A stretch of DNA of 64,000 bases, taken from contig CATOSU010000002.1 in the NCBI GenBank assembly GCA_951812615.1, forward strand, positions 248,001 to 312,000. The letters are read 5' to 3'. The position numbers and the translations under genes are program-made. Positions 43,400 to 52,234 of this stretch are shown here, in pieces. Below the pieces are notes generated by a model. The model saw nothing but the letters and a program-made list of their open reading frames with translations, did no database searches and was not told where the DNA came from. Position 1 is the first letter of the stretch. The number at the start of each line of letters is the position of its first letter. The DNA is from an uncultured Paracoccaceae bacterium. Its GTDB lineage: Bacteria; Pseudomonadota; Alphaproteobacteria; Rhodobacterales; Rhodobacteraceae.

Positions 43400-45828
43400 T
43401 CCGCTGCCTCCAGAGTAAGATCGGCCAGCGGGGTGAATACGTCGGCCTTCTTCACTTCTTCCGCCCATGGATCCTTGCGGTATACCGACTGGCTCAGCTC
43501 GAACCGTTCGATCAGCCGGGCCCGTTCCTGCGGATCGTCGACGATCCGCTCCCGGACCCAGTCCAGCCCCACCTTGGCGACCCATTTATACGCGCGATCC
43601 AGATACTTGGCGTTTTCGCGATAGAGCTGAATGAACGCCATGGTCAGATCGATCGCCTCCTGTTCGGTAGGCGCGTCAGCCAGACGTTCGGTTTCCTTCA
43701 CGTCCATGCCCGCGGCACCGGCGACGCTGACCTGATAGCCGCTGTCGACACAGATCACGCCCACATCCTTGCAGGTTGCCTCGGCACAGTTGCGCGGACA
43801 GCCCGACACCGCCAGCTTGACCTTGTGCGGCGTCCAAGACCCCCAAAGCGCGCGCTCCAGCTTGATGCCCAGCCCGGTGGAATCCTGCGTCCCGAACCGG
43901 CAGTGGTCCGACCCCACACAGGTCTTCACGGTGCGCAATCCTTTGGAATAGGCATGGCCGGACACCAGCCCGGCACGGTTCAGATCGGCCCAGATATGCG
44001 GCAGATCCTCGCCCCGGACCCCCAGCAGGTCGATCCGCTGCCCGCCGGTGACCTTGACCGTCGGCACATCATATTTGTCAGCGGCATCGGCGATTGCGCG
44101 CAGTTCAGAGGCATTGGTGATCCCGCTCCACATGCGCGGCACCACGCTGAACGTGCCGTCCTTTTGGATATTGGCATGCTTGCGTTCATTGACGAAACGC
44201 GACTGCGGATCATCGCGGTATTCCAGCGGCCAGTCTGCCAGCAGGTAGAAGTTGATCGCCGGCCGGCAAACATGACAGCCATTGCGTGTACTCCAGCCCA
44301 GTTCCTGCCACACCGCCTCTTGCGACTTCAGTGGTTTCGACTTGATCAGGCGCCGGACATCTTCATGGGTCAGATCCGTGCATCCGCAAACCGGCTGCGT
44401 GGTGGGCGCGGCATAGTCATCGCCCAGCGTCACGGACAGCAACTGCTCGACCAGTCCCGTACAGGTCCCGCAGGAGGCCGACGCCTTGGTCGCGGCCCGC
44501 ACCGCGCCCAGATCGCCCGCGCCGCCGGTGATGGCCTCGACAATGGTTCCCTTGCATACGCCGTTGCAGCCGCAAATCTCTGCCTCAGGCGGCAATGCTG
44601 CAACGGCTGCAAGAGGGTCCGCGGAACCGCCCCCCTGATAGGCCGGACCAAAGATGAGCGTGTCGCGCATGTCCTCGATCTCGGTCCCGTCGCGGATCAA
44701 ACCGAAGAACCAGCTTCCATCCGTGGTATCGCCGTACATCACCGCGCCGACCAGCCGGTCATCCTCGATCACCAGCCGCTTGTAGACGCCGCGCGCCGGA
44801 TCGCGGAACACGATGTCCTCGCGTCCCTCCGCCTCTGCGAAATCGCCAGCGCTGAAGAGCTCGCAACCCGTGACCTTCAGCTTCGTCGACAGTTCCTTGG
44901 GGACAAAGGCTGCCTCCCGCCCCAACAGCGTTTCCGCCAGAATCCTGGCCTGATCGTAGAGCGGGGCAACAAGCCCGAACAGAATCCCGTCAAACTCGAC
45001 GCATTCTCCCACCGCGAAGACATCCGGGTCGCTGGTCTGCATCTGCGCATTGACCGAAATCCCGCGCTCTACATCCAGCGCGGTGTCGGTGGCCAGCCGG
45101 GTTTCAGGACGGATGCCCACCGCCATCACCACCAGATCAGCCCCCAGGACGGTTCCGTCCTCCAGCAAAACGGCTTCGGCGCGGTCTTCGCCCAGGATCG
45201 CCTTGGTCGAGGCGCGGGTCATCACCCTGATGCCGCGCTTTTCCAGATCCTGCCGCAGAAGATAACCGGCGGCCCCTTCCAGCTGACGTTCCATCAGGTG
45301 GTCCATCAGATGCAGCACGGTGACTTCCATACCGCGCTCGCGCAAACCCGCGGCCGCTTCGAGCCCCAGCAGCCCGCCGCCGATGACCACGGCCTCGCCG
45401 CCCGTGGCGGCGGCTTCGATCATCGCGTTGGTGTCATCGAGATCGCGGTAGGTGATGACACCATCCAGATCTTTTCCCGGCACGGGAATGATGAAGGGCG
45501 CAGACCCGGTGGCGATGACCAGCTTGTCATAGGCCACCTCGCCCGCCTGACCGATCACGACCTTCCGGGCGCGGTCGATGGCGGTGACATGTTCGCCGAA
45601 GCGACATGTCACACCGTTCTCGGCATACCACTCGTCGGAGTGGGTAACGATTTCCTCATAGGTCTTGTCGCCGGACAGAACCGGCGACAGCATGATCCGG
45701 TTGTAGTTTCCGCGCGGCTCTGCGTTGAACAAAGTGATGTCAAAGGCATCCGGATCGGTTTTCACAAGATGCTCGATGACCCGCCCGGACGCCATGCCGG
45801 CACCGATGATGACAAGCTTTTCCGTCAT
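43396..45828 (-). CDS. nirB: NirB, NADH-dependent nitrite reductase large subunit
   Basis: 810 aa. FAD and NADH domains (about residues 1-300, GAGMASGRVIEHL), a BFD-like 2Fe-2S domain (CGCNGVCKG and CGTCTGLVEQLL), then sirohaem/4Fe-4S nitrite-reductase domains with the ligands in CVGSDHCRFGTQDST and SGCPRNCAEATCKD. Reduces nitrite to ammonium in the cytoplasm with six electrons from NADH. 3 bp after nrtCD. Confidence 0.95.
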   Translation of the reverse strand: MTEKLVIIGAGMASGRVIEHLVKTDPDAFDITLFNAEPRGNYNRIMLSPVLSGDKTYEEIVTHSDEWYAENGVTCRFGEHVTAIDRARKVVIGQAGEVAYDKLVIATGSAPFIIPVPGKDLDGVITYRDLDDTNAMIEAAATGGEAVVIGGGLLGLEAAAGLRERGMEVTVLHLMDHLMERQLEGAAGYLLRQDLEKRGIRVMTRASTKAILGEDRAEAVLLEDGTVLGADLVVMAVGIRPETRLATDTALDVERGISVNAQMQTSDPDVFAVGECVEFDGILFGLVAPLYDQARILAETLLGREAAFVPKELSTKLKVTGCELFSAGDFAEAEGREDIVFRDPARGVYKRLVIEDDRLVGAVMYGDTTDGSWFFGLIRDGTEIEDMRDTLIFGPAYQGGGSADPLAAVAALPPEAEICGCNGVCKGTIVEAITGGAGDLGAVRAATKASASCGTCTGLVEQLLSVTLGDDYAAPTTQPVCGCTDLTHEDVRRLIKSKPLKSQEAVWQELGWSTRNGCHVCRPAINFYLLADWPLEYRDDPQSRFVNERKHANIQKDGTFSVVPRMWSGITNASELRAIADAADKYDVPTVKVTGGQRIDLLGVRGEDLPHIWADLNRAGLVSGHAYSKGLRTVKTCVGSDHCRFGTQDSTGLGIKLERALWGSWTPHKVKLAVSGCPRNCAEATCKDVGVICVDSGYQVSVAGAAGMDVKETERLADAPTEQEAIDLTMAFIQLYRENAKYLDRAYKWVAKVGLDWVRERIVDDPQERARLIERFELSQSVYRKDPWAEEVKKADVFTPLADLTLEAAE

Positions 45829-45831
45829 GAT

Positions 45832-47514
45832 TTACTCCGCCGCAATGGCCGGGGCGGCCGGTTTCGGTTTGGGGCGGGCGCCGTGTTCGTATTCCTCGAG
45901 GAAATCGAGCACTTCCTGCCGGTATGCGTAGTAGTCGGGGTGTTCCAGAAGCGCCTTGCGCGTCCGCGGGCGCGGCAGGTCCACCTTGGTGATCTTGCCA
46001 ATCGTGGCCTGCGGCCCGTTGGTCATCATCACCACGCGGTCGGCCAGCAGGATCGCTTCGTCCACGTCATGAGTCACGCAGATCGCCGTCACCTTGGTGC
46101 GCGACCAGACCTCCATCAGCACTTCCTGCAATTCCCAGCGCGTCAGGCTGTCGAGCATCCCGAACGGCTCGTCCAGCAGCAGCAGCTTGGGCGACAGGGC
46201 AAAGGCGCGGGCGATGCCGACGCGCTGTTTCATCCCGTTGGACAGATCTACGGCCGGCTTGTCCATCGCGTCGGCCAGACCGACGCGTTCAAGGTAATAT
46301 TCGACCACGTCCTGACGTTCGGCTGTGCTGGCCCGCGGATAAACCTTGTCCACGCCCACGGCGACGTTCTGTTTGGCCGTCAGCCAGGGGAAGAGCGAGG
46401 GTGACTGGAACACGACCGCGCGCTCCGGGTCGGCACCCTGCACGTGCCGCCCGTCAAGCTTGATCGCCCCCTTGGAAATCTCGTTCAGCCCGGCGGCCAT
46501 GGTCAGAACCGTGGATTTGCCACAGCCCGAATGCCCGATCAGGGAAATGAACTCGCCCCGGTCGATCTTGAGATCGAAGTCCTCGACCACGGTCAGCGGA
46601 CCCTTTGGCGTCGGATAGATCTTGTGAAGCTGGCTGAAGTCCAGATATCGCTGGGTCTTGATGGTTTTCTGTGCCTCGGCGACCGCAGTCGGGATGCCGT
46701 GGATCGGCGTCACCGCCGGCAGCAGCTTGGACCCTTCGACCTTGGCTTCGATCCCGACATCCATCAGGTAATTGGTGACCTGTGCGCGGAGCGATTTGAA
46801 CTCTTCGTCATGGTTCATTTCGCTGCGCAACCTTGGCCGCGGGATGGTCACGCGAAACTCTTCGCCCAGCGTGCCGTCAGGGTTCAGCGCAATGATCCGG
46901 TCGGCCAGAACCAGCGCCTCGTCCACATCGTTGGTGATCAGAACACAGGTCTTCTGATCCGCCTCCCAGATACGTTCGATTTCGTCCGCCAGATTTGTGC
47001 GGGTAAGCGCGTCGAGCGCCGACAACGGTTCGTCCAGCAGCAGCATTTCAGGGTTCATCGCCAGCGCACGGGCCACGTTGACCCGCTGCCGCATCCCGCC
47101 CGACAATTCGGCAGGTCGGCGCGCGGCTGCATGGCTCAGGCCGACCATGCCAACGTAATGCGCCACCTTCTCGGCCCGTTCGGACCGGGACAAGCTGGGG
47201 AACATCGTATCGACGGCCAGACCAACATTTCCGGTCACGGTCAGCCAGGGCATCAGCGAATAGCTCTGGAAGATCACGCCGCGTTCGGGCCCCGGCCCGG
47301 TAACGGGCGTGGATTTGTAGGTCACGCTGCCGGTTGTCGGCATCTCCAGCCCCGCCATCAGATTGATGAGCGTTGTCTTGCCGGTGCCGGAGAAGCCGAG
47401 GAGGACCAGAAACTCCCCCTCATCGACTTCGAGGTTAATGTTCTTCAGAACCGGCACGGCATCTGTTCCGGTGCCAAAGCTCTTGGATACGTTTTTGAAT
47501 TCAAGCACGGCCAT
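45832..47514 (-). CDS. Tandem ATPase of the nitrate ABC importer (NrtC/NrtD fusion type)
   Basis: 560 aa with two ABC domains in one chain (about residues 5-235 and 300-530). First: Walker A GFSGTGKTT, signature LSGGMRQR, Walker B LLLDEP, but the switch His is Asn (ITND). Second: Walker A GHSGCGKST, signature LSNGMKQR, Walker B LLLLDEP, and His intact (VTHD). The degenerate elements fall in the same composite ATP site if the domains pair head to tail. Joins NrtB and NrtA as a nitrate/nitrite/cyanate importer. 6 bp after nrtB. Confidence 0.88.
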   Translation of the reverse strand: MAVLEFKNVSKSFGTGTDAVPVLKNINLEVDEGEFLVLLGFSGTGKTTLINLMAGLEMPTTGSVTYKSTPVTGPGPERGVIFQSYSLMPWLTVTGNVGLAVDTMFPSLSRSERAEKVAHYVGMVGLSHAAARRPAELSGGMRQRVNVARALAMNPEMLLLDEPLSALDALTRTNLADEIERIWEADQKTCVLITNDVDEALVLADRIIALNPDGTLGEEFRVTIPRPRLRSEMNHDEEFKSLRAQVTNYLMDVGIEAKVEGSKLLPAVTPIHGIPTAVAEAQKTIKTQRYLDFSQLHKIYPTPKGPLTVVEDFDLKIDRGEFISLIGHSGCGKSTVLTMAAGLNEISKGAIKLDGRHVQGADPERAVVFQSPSLFPWLTAKQNVAVGVDKVYPRASTAERQDVVEYYLERVGLADAMDKPAVDLSNGMKQRVGIARAFALSPKLLLLDEPFGMLDSLTRWELQEVLMEVWSRTKVTAICVTHDVDEAILLADRVVMMTNGPQATIGKITKVDLPRPRTRKALLEHPDYYAYRQEVLDFLEEYEHGARPKPKPAAPAIAAE

Positions 47515-47520
47515 GTCGGA

Positions 47521-48603
47521 TCACCGGTTGTTCGTGAAGGTAAACAGCGACTGGATCGCGAACATCGCCCGGTCCAGCAGGAAGCCGATGATGCCAATGG
47601 TCAGCACCGCGACCATGATCCTGGCCAGCGACTGGCTCGACCCGTTCTGGAATTCGTCCCAGACGAATTTTCCCAGCCCCGGGTTCTGCGCCAGCATCTC
47701 GGCGGCAATCAGTACCATCCATCCAACGCCCAGCGACAGGCGGAGCCCGGTGAAGATGAGCGGCAGCGCCGAGGGCAGAACCAGCTTGGTGATCTTGGTC
47801 CAAGTGTTCATTTTCAGAACCTTGGAGACGTTCACCAGATCCTTGTCGATGCTGGCAACGCCCAGCGCCGTGTTGATCAGCGTCGGCCAAAGTGAACACA
47901 GGGTCACGGTGATGGCCGAGATGATGAAGCTCTTGGCAAACAGCCCGTCATTCGTTGTGTAGAGCGCGGAGACGATCATCGTCACGATCGGCAGCCACGC
48001 CAGCGGCGACACAGGCTTGAAGATTTGCACCAGCGGGTTCAGCGCGGCATTTGCGGTCGCCGACAGACCGGCGGCAATGCCCAGCGGCACGGCCACCACC
48101 GTGGCGATCAGAAAGCCGAAGAATACCGTCTGAATGGAGGTCCAGATCTGCTGATAGTAGCTTGGCGCACCGGTATAAGCGACTGTCTTAACCTTGTCCG
48201 CCTGCCCGCTTGCAATCAGCTTCTCATTGCGCTTGGCAACAACGGCCTCGAACTTCGCTTTTTTCGCGGCCTTGATCCTCGCGTCCTCGTGCAGGTTCCC
48301 GACCTGCTCCCACACCTGCGCCGGTCCTGGCACCGCACCCAGCGATGTCTGCACCTTGGGCGCCAGCGCGCCCCAGAGCGTCAGGAAACACAGGATCGAC
48401 AGGAGCGGCACACCCAGAAGGCGCCAGACCTCCTTGACTTGTGCACCCGGATTGTCGCCGGCGGCTGCGCGGAGCATCGGCGTGATCCACGCCAGCCCCA
48501 GTACCTGAAACCATTTGTCGGCGGCGTTTATGCGGGTGAAGTTGCGGGCGCGACGGGCCTCTCTGGCCTCGTTAGTGGCAAAATCTGGATCGACCGTGGT
48601 CAT
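47521..48603 (-). CDS. nrtB: NrtB-like permease of the nitrate ABC importer
   Basis: 360 aa, binding-protein-dependent permease (about six membrane segments in residues 60-350). Coupling-helix region EAA type around TLINTALGVASIDKDLVNVSKVLK. A long N-terminal cytoplasmic extension and a polar insert (residues about 110-140) precede the core, as in Roseobacter NrtB. Follows nrtA by 101 bp. Confidence 0.9.
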   Translation of the reverse strand: MTTVDPDFATNEAREARRARNFTRINAADKWFQVLGLAWITPMLRAAAGDNPGAQVKEVWRLLGVPLLSILCFLTLWGALAPKVQTSLGAVPGPAQVWEQVGNLHEDARIKAAKKAKFEAVVAKRNEKLIASGQADKVKTVAYTGAPSYYQQIWTSIQTVFFGFLIATVVAVPLGIAAGLSATANAALNPLVQIFKPVSPLAWLPIVTMIVSALYTTNDGLFAKSFIISAITVTLCSLWPTLINTALGVASIDKDLVNVSKVLKMNTWTKITKLVLPSALPLIFTGLRLSLGVGWMVLIAAEMLAQNPGLGKFVWDEFQNGSSQSLARIMVAVLTIGIIGFLLDRAMFAIQSLFTFTNNR

Positions 48604-48704
48604 GTCTGGAGGTCCTCGGATGGGTTGGGCACAGGGCCGGTGCAGGTCATGTGTGGTTGAGGCGCCGGAACCTGTGCCGGCGCCTCGGTCAGCTTTTCAG
48701 AGGC

Positions 48705-50072
48705 TCAGCCCTGAACTTCGGAGCCGATGATCGTCTGGCTGGACTTAAGGCCGATCGGCAGGCTTTCGAGATAGGCGTTGGGCGACCGGCCATCGTAGGG
48801 AATACCGTCGATGATGTCCTCGCCGGGTGTCGCGGCCTTGTAACCGTCGCTGTCCCACGGGAAATCAGCCTCGTCAGCAAGCCCCTCTTCGACCAGATGC
48901 TTTGCGGCTTCGAGATAGATTCCCGGCTTGTAGACCTTGCGGGCCACTTCGTCATACCACGCGTCCGACTTGGCTTCCGTGATCTGGCCCCAGCGGCGCA
49001 TCTGCGTCAGGTACCACACGGCGTCCGAATAAAACGGATAAGTTGCGTTGTAGCGGAAGAACACGTTGAAGTCCGGAATGTCTCGCTTGTCGCCCTTTTC
49101 GAATTCGAAGAACCCGGTCATGGAATTGGCGATCACATCGTAATCCGCACCAACATATTCCGGGCGGCTGAGGATCTCGACCGCCTCGGGGCGGTTGGCG
49201 TTTTCGTTTTCATCCAGCCAGATCGCCGCCCGGATCAATGCCTTGGTTACGGCAAGCGTGGTATTCGGGTACTGCTCGGCGAACTCTGCGTTGATGCCGA
49301 ACACCTTTTCCGGGTTGTTCTTCCACAGCTGGTAGTCCGTGATGACCGGCACACCGATGCCCTTGAACACAGCCTGCTGGTTCCAGGGTTCACCCACGCA
49401 GTAGCCATAGATGGTGCCGGCCTCCAGAGTTGCGGGCATTTGCGGCGGCGGCGTCACCGACAGCAAAACGTCTGCAGAGATTTGCCCGGAGATGTCATCG
49501 GTTGAATAGTACCCCGGGTGCAGCCCGCCTGCCGCCAGCCAGTAGCGCAGTTCGTAATTGTGGGTCGAAACCGGGAACACCATGCCCATGTTGAACGGCT
49601 TGCCCTCGGACTGGTACTTTTCCACCACCGGTTTCAGCGATGCCGCCGAAATTGGGTGCTGCGGGCGCCCGTCGTCCATTTTCGGGATATGCGGCAGCAT
49701 CTGGTTCCAGATTTCGTTGGAAACGGTGATGCCGTTGCCGTTCAGGTCCATAGAAAACGGTGTGATGATATGCGCCTCGGTTCCGAAACCGATGGTCGCC
49801 GCCAACGGCTGACCGGCCAGCATATGCGCCCCGTCAAGCTGGCCGTCGATGACACCGTCAAGCAGGACCTTCCAGTTCGCCTGCGCCTCCAGCGTGACAA
49901 ACAGCCCCTCGTCGAGGAAATAGCCGTTCTCATACGCGACGGCGAGCGGGGCCATATCCGTCAGCTTGATGAACCCGAAGGTCAGTTCGTCTTTCTCCAG
50001 TTCCAGCATCTCGGCGAAGGCAGGTCCTGTAAGAGCCGTACTCGCGATCAGTCCTATCATCAGCTTGCGCAT
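48705..50072 (-). CDS. nrtA: NrtA-like nitrate-binding periplasmic protein
   Basis: 455 aa from the ATG six bases after AAAGGA; a tandem ATG two codons upstream is too close to that site. Signal peptide [20 protein letters not shown]. NrtA/CmpA family features: [52 protein letters not shown]. Preceded by a 230-base leader with an ANTAR target and a terminator, so expression depends on nitrate-released NasT. Confidence 0.92.
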   Translation of the reverse strand: MRKLMIGLIASTALTGPAFAEMLELEKDELTFGFIKLTDMAPLAVAYENGYFLDEGLFVTLEAQANWKVLLDGVIDGQLDGAHMLAGQPLAATIGFGTEAHIITPFSMDLNGNGITVSNEIWNQMLPHIPKMDDGRPQHPISAASLKPVVEKYQSEGKPFNMGMVFPVSTHNYELRYWLAAGGLHPGYYSTDDISGQISADVLLSVTPPPQMPATLEAGTIYGYCVGEPWNQQAVFKGIGVPVITDYQLWKNNPEKVFGINAEFAEQYPNTTLAVTKALIRAAIWLDENENANRPEAVEILSRPEYVGADYDVIANSMTGFFEFEKGDKRDIPDFNVFFRYNATYPFYSDAVWYLTQMRRWGQITEAKSDAWYDEVARKVYKPGIYLEAAKHLVEEGLADEADFPWDSDGYKAATPGEDIIDGIPYDGRSPNAYLESLPIGLKSSQTIIGSEVQG

Positions 50073-50104
50073 TATCATTCCTTTCGGTCATGCCCGATGG
50101 GCAA

Positions 50105-50158
50105 ACAAAAATGGGCCACACGACAAACCGCGTTTCGTAAACGCAGCGTCGAGCGGCC
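50105..50158 (-). terminator. Leader terminator controlling nrtA
   Basis: On the minus strand an extended hairpin with paired arms GGCC (50155-50158 / 50114-50117), CGAC/GTCG and an inner 8-bp stem around CTGCGTTT/AAACGCGG is followed by CATTTTTGTTT. It lies 33 bases before the nrtA start, where it would stop the operon unless NasT promotes antitermination. Confidence 0.72.
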
Positions 50159-50194
50159 TTGCTCAATCACCCGGTCCTTGGGGGGTATTCCTGG

Positions 50195-50256
50195 GACGAA
50201 CGCCATTGTCCGTCTGTGCTGTCAGGATTGACGTGATTGCCGGTCGGTTCCAGCAA
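50195..50256 (-). promoter_or_regulatory. NasT-responsive ANTAR-type leader RNA (two hairpins)
   Basis: Two 7-bp hairpins with six-base loops lie in the nrtA leader on the minus strand: the first at 50237-50256 with loop AACCGA, the second at 50195-50214 with loop AATGGC. ANTAR proteins bind a dual hexaloop motif with A at loop position 1 and G at position 4; the second loop fits exactly, the first has A1 but G at position 5. Linker 22 bases. Because nasT and nasS are the two genes upstream, this is a likely nitrate attenuator. Confidence 0.65.
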
Positions 50257-50316
50257 AAATGCACGTGTTCGCCGTGTTTAGCTGCATTGCAGCATTTTTC
50301 CGCAGTGCAGCGACTA

Positions 50317-50349
50317 ATTATTGTGCATCAAACAGCGTTCGGGTCAAAA
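50317..50349 (-). promoter_or_regulatory. Candidate promoter for the nrtA leader
   Basis: On the minus strand TTGACC and CACAAT are separated by about 16 bases at the end of nasS. The CACAAT element recurs, within an 11-of-12 match, upstream of nasT (52158-52169) with a TTGGTC box 17 bases before it. Transcription from here would start near 50309 and carry both ANTAR hairpins. Inferred from sequence resemblance. Confidence 0.4.
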
Positions 50350-51497
50350 ATAGAGCCGTCGAAGAAAAGGTTGCGTTTGAAAATCATGTTCCCGTGGGTC
50401 GCGGCAACCTGCGTGTCCTCGGCGATTGTTCCCTCGACCTTGGACGATGCGCCCGGCAATTCGGCATTCGTGTCGGCCAGAGCCTGACGGTACAGATCGC
50501 TGCGGAACACCGCCCCTGCCTGCCGTACTGCCGTTGCCCGGTCGAGGCCGGTACGCACCGCCAGCTGGTGACCGATCCACCCGGCCTGGCTTCGCCACGG
50601 GAACCCGGCCGCACCTTCGTGAAACCCGATGAATTGCCGGGCCTTTCGCATTTCACCAGTCCGGTCGATCAGGAAACGCCCGTTCAGACTGGCCTCGATC
50701 CCTTCGGGCGGCAGATCCAGATAGCCGGGTCGGCTGAGCAATTCGGCAACCAAGCTGCGATGACCGGGATCCGACAACCATCGCCCGGCCCGCCAAACAG
50801 CACGGATCAGACGTGCGCCCAGCAACGGCTCGGCCTCGGCCCAGTCCTGTCGCACCGCCAGAACCTTCTCTGGCGCGAAAGCCCAGATCGCAGAACCCGG
50901 CAACAACAGCGCGCCGACCCCGGCCTCGACCACCTGCGAGCCCCACGGTTCACCCACACAGAAAGCATCGATTTCACCGGCGCGGACCGCTTCGGCCATC
51001 AACGGCGGCGGAACCGTGTGAATGCGGATCCCTTGCGGTGCGGGCAGACCCAGCGCAGACAGCCAGTAATAGACCAGCTCTGCGTGGGTGGAAAACGGGA
51101 AGGGCACACCGATGCGCAGCTCGGCCCCGGTGCTGATCAGGGCCTGTCCGGCGCTTCGCGCATCGTCGAATGCAAAATCGTGGCCGGCATCGCGCATGCG
51201 GTCAGCCAAGGCCCGGCTGACGCCCACCACGTCGCCGTTGACCGAGAGTACGGAAAGGGCCGACAGGCCCACACCACCGCCGCCCAGACCCAGCGCAGTG
51301 GCAACCGGAACCGGCGCCAGCATGTGCGCTGCGTCCAGCTGGCCAAAGCTCAGCCGGTCGCGGATTGCCGACCATGACGGCGCCCGGTGCAGGATCAGGT
51401 CAATCCCCTCTTCCGCGGCAAAACCCATTTCGTGGGCAATAATCACCGGCGCGGCATCGATCAGCGGGATGAACCCGACACTCAGGGAAACTTTCAT
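50328..51497 (-). CDS. nasS: NasS, nitrate/nitrite sensor protein
   Basis: 389 aa, NrtA/CmpA-like fold (GFIPLIDAAPVIIAHEMGFA, LDAAHMLAPVPVATALG, FCVGEPWGSQVV) but with no signal peptide, so cytoplasmic. In Paracoccus and Azotobacter NasS sequesters NasT until nitrate or nitrite binds. The ATG overlaps the nasT stop by 4 bases, the usual nasTS pair. Confidence 0.9.
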   Translation of the reverse strand: MKVSLSVGFIPLIDAAPVIIAHEMGFAAEEGIDLILHRAPSWSAIRDRLSFGQLDAAHMLAPVPVATALGLGGGGVGLSALSVLSVNGDVVGVSRALADRMRDAGHDFAFDDARSAGQALISTGAELRIGVPFPFSTHAELVYYWLSALGLPAPQGIRIHTVPPPLMAEAVRAGEIDAFCVGEPWGSQVVEAGVGALLLPGSAIWAFAPEKVLAVRQDWAEAEPLLGARLIRAVWRAGRWLSDPGHRSLVAELLSRPGYLDLPPEGIEASLNGRFLIDRTGEMRKARQFIGFHEGAAGFPWRSQAGWIGHQLAVRTGLDRATAVRQAGAVFRSDLYRQALADTNAELPGASSKVEGTIAEDTQVAATHGNMIFKRNLFFDGSIFDPNAV

Positions 51498-52078
51498 GTC
51501 AGAAGGTCCGCCGCGGTTACCAGAGCTTCGGCCACGTCTGCCAGCCGCTTGCCGCGATCCATGGCCGTGCGCCGCAGGATGGAATAGGCCTCTTCTTCGC
51601 CGAGCCCGCGGGACTTCATCAAAATGCCCTTGGCGCGGTCGATCACCTTGCGCTCTTCCAGCGCCCGCTTGGTTTCCGCCAGCTCCGTCCGCATCCGCTG
51701 AAACAGGCGAAACCGGGCGATGGCAGCGTCCAGAACGGGTTTGATCCGTTCCGGGCGCATACCATCCACGACATAGGCCGATACGCCCGCTTCGATGGCC
51801 GCAGCGGACAGACCCGCCTCCGAGCGATCCACAAACATCGCCACCGGTCGTTCCATCGGGCCGGAAACCAGCGCCAGTTCTTCCAGAGTGTCGCGGGACG
51901 GGTTGCTGATGTCGATCAGCACGATATCCGGCCTGCTGGCCTCGATTTGTCGTGCCAGCCGGGTCGGCTCGGAAATGACCTGAATATCGTAGCTGCCCGC
52001 TTCGTGCAGGCTGTCGACGATGTTCAGCGCGCGGTCCCGGTCCGCTTCGACAACGATGATGGATAGCTTTTCACGCAT
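51494..52078 (-). CDS. nasT: NasT, ANTAR-domain RNA-binding antiterminator
   Basis: 194 aa from ATG 52078 (MREKLSIIVVEADRDRA). Receiver-like N-terminal domain without a clear phosphorylation pocket, then an ANTAR domain: VIDRAKGILMKSRGLGEEEAYSILRRTAMDRGKRLADVAEALV in parts. Binds leader RNA of nitrate genes and prevents termination when released by NasS. First gene of the operon; its promoter candidate is at 52158 upward. Confidence 0.92.
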   Translation of the reverse strand: MREKLSIIVVEADRDRALNIVDSLHEAGSYDIQVISEPTRLARQIEASRPDIVLIDISNPSRDTLEELALVSGPMERPVAMFVDRSEAGLSAAAIEAGVSAYVVDGMRPERIKPVLDAAIARFRLFQRMRTELAETKRALEERKVIDRAKGILMKSRGLGEEEAYSILRRTAMDRGKRLADVAEALVTAADLLT

Positions 52079-52234
52079 AAGGCTGCTGAAATCCGCAGCC
52101 ACGCAGAGGTAAAGCCGTGACCTCGCGACTGCGCGGTCAGGTCCCGCCGAAATGATCAATAATTGTGCAAGACCGACGCCACCCGACCAATTCAGAGGCG
52201 AACCCGGTCCCGACCGGGGACCGGGGCAGGGTCC

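Noticed and set aside
43096-46404. A 1102-codon open frame on the plus strand opposite nirB, nirD and part of nrtCD
   Set aside because: Low-complexity, arginine/histidine-rich product with no domain; opposite three well-supported genes, an artefact of high GC.
50281-50330. Sigma-54 (-24/-12) promoter for nrtA
   Set aside because: GG and GC dinucleotides are not spaced as required; a sigma-70-like pair fits better.
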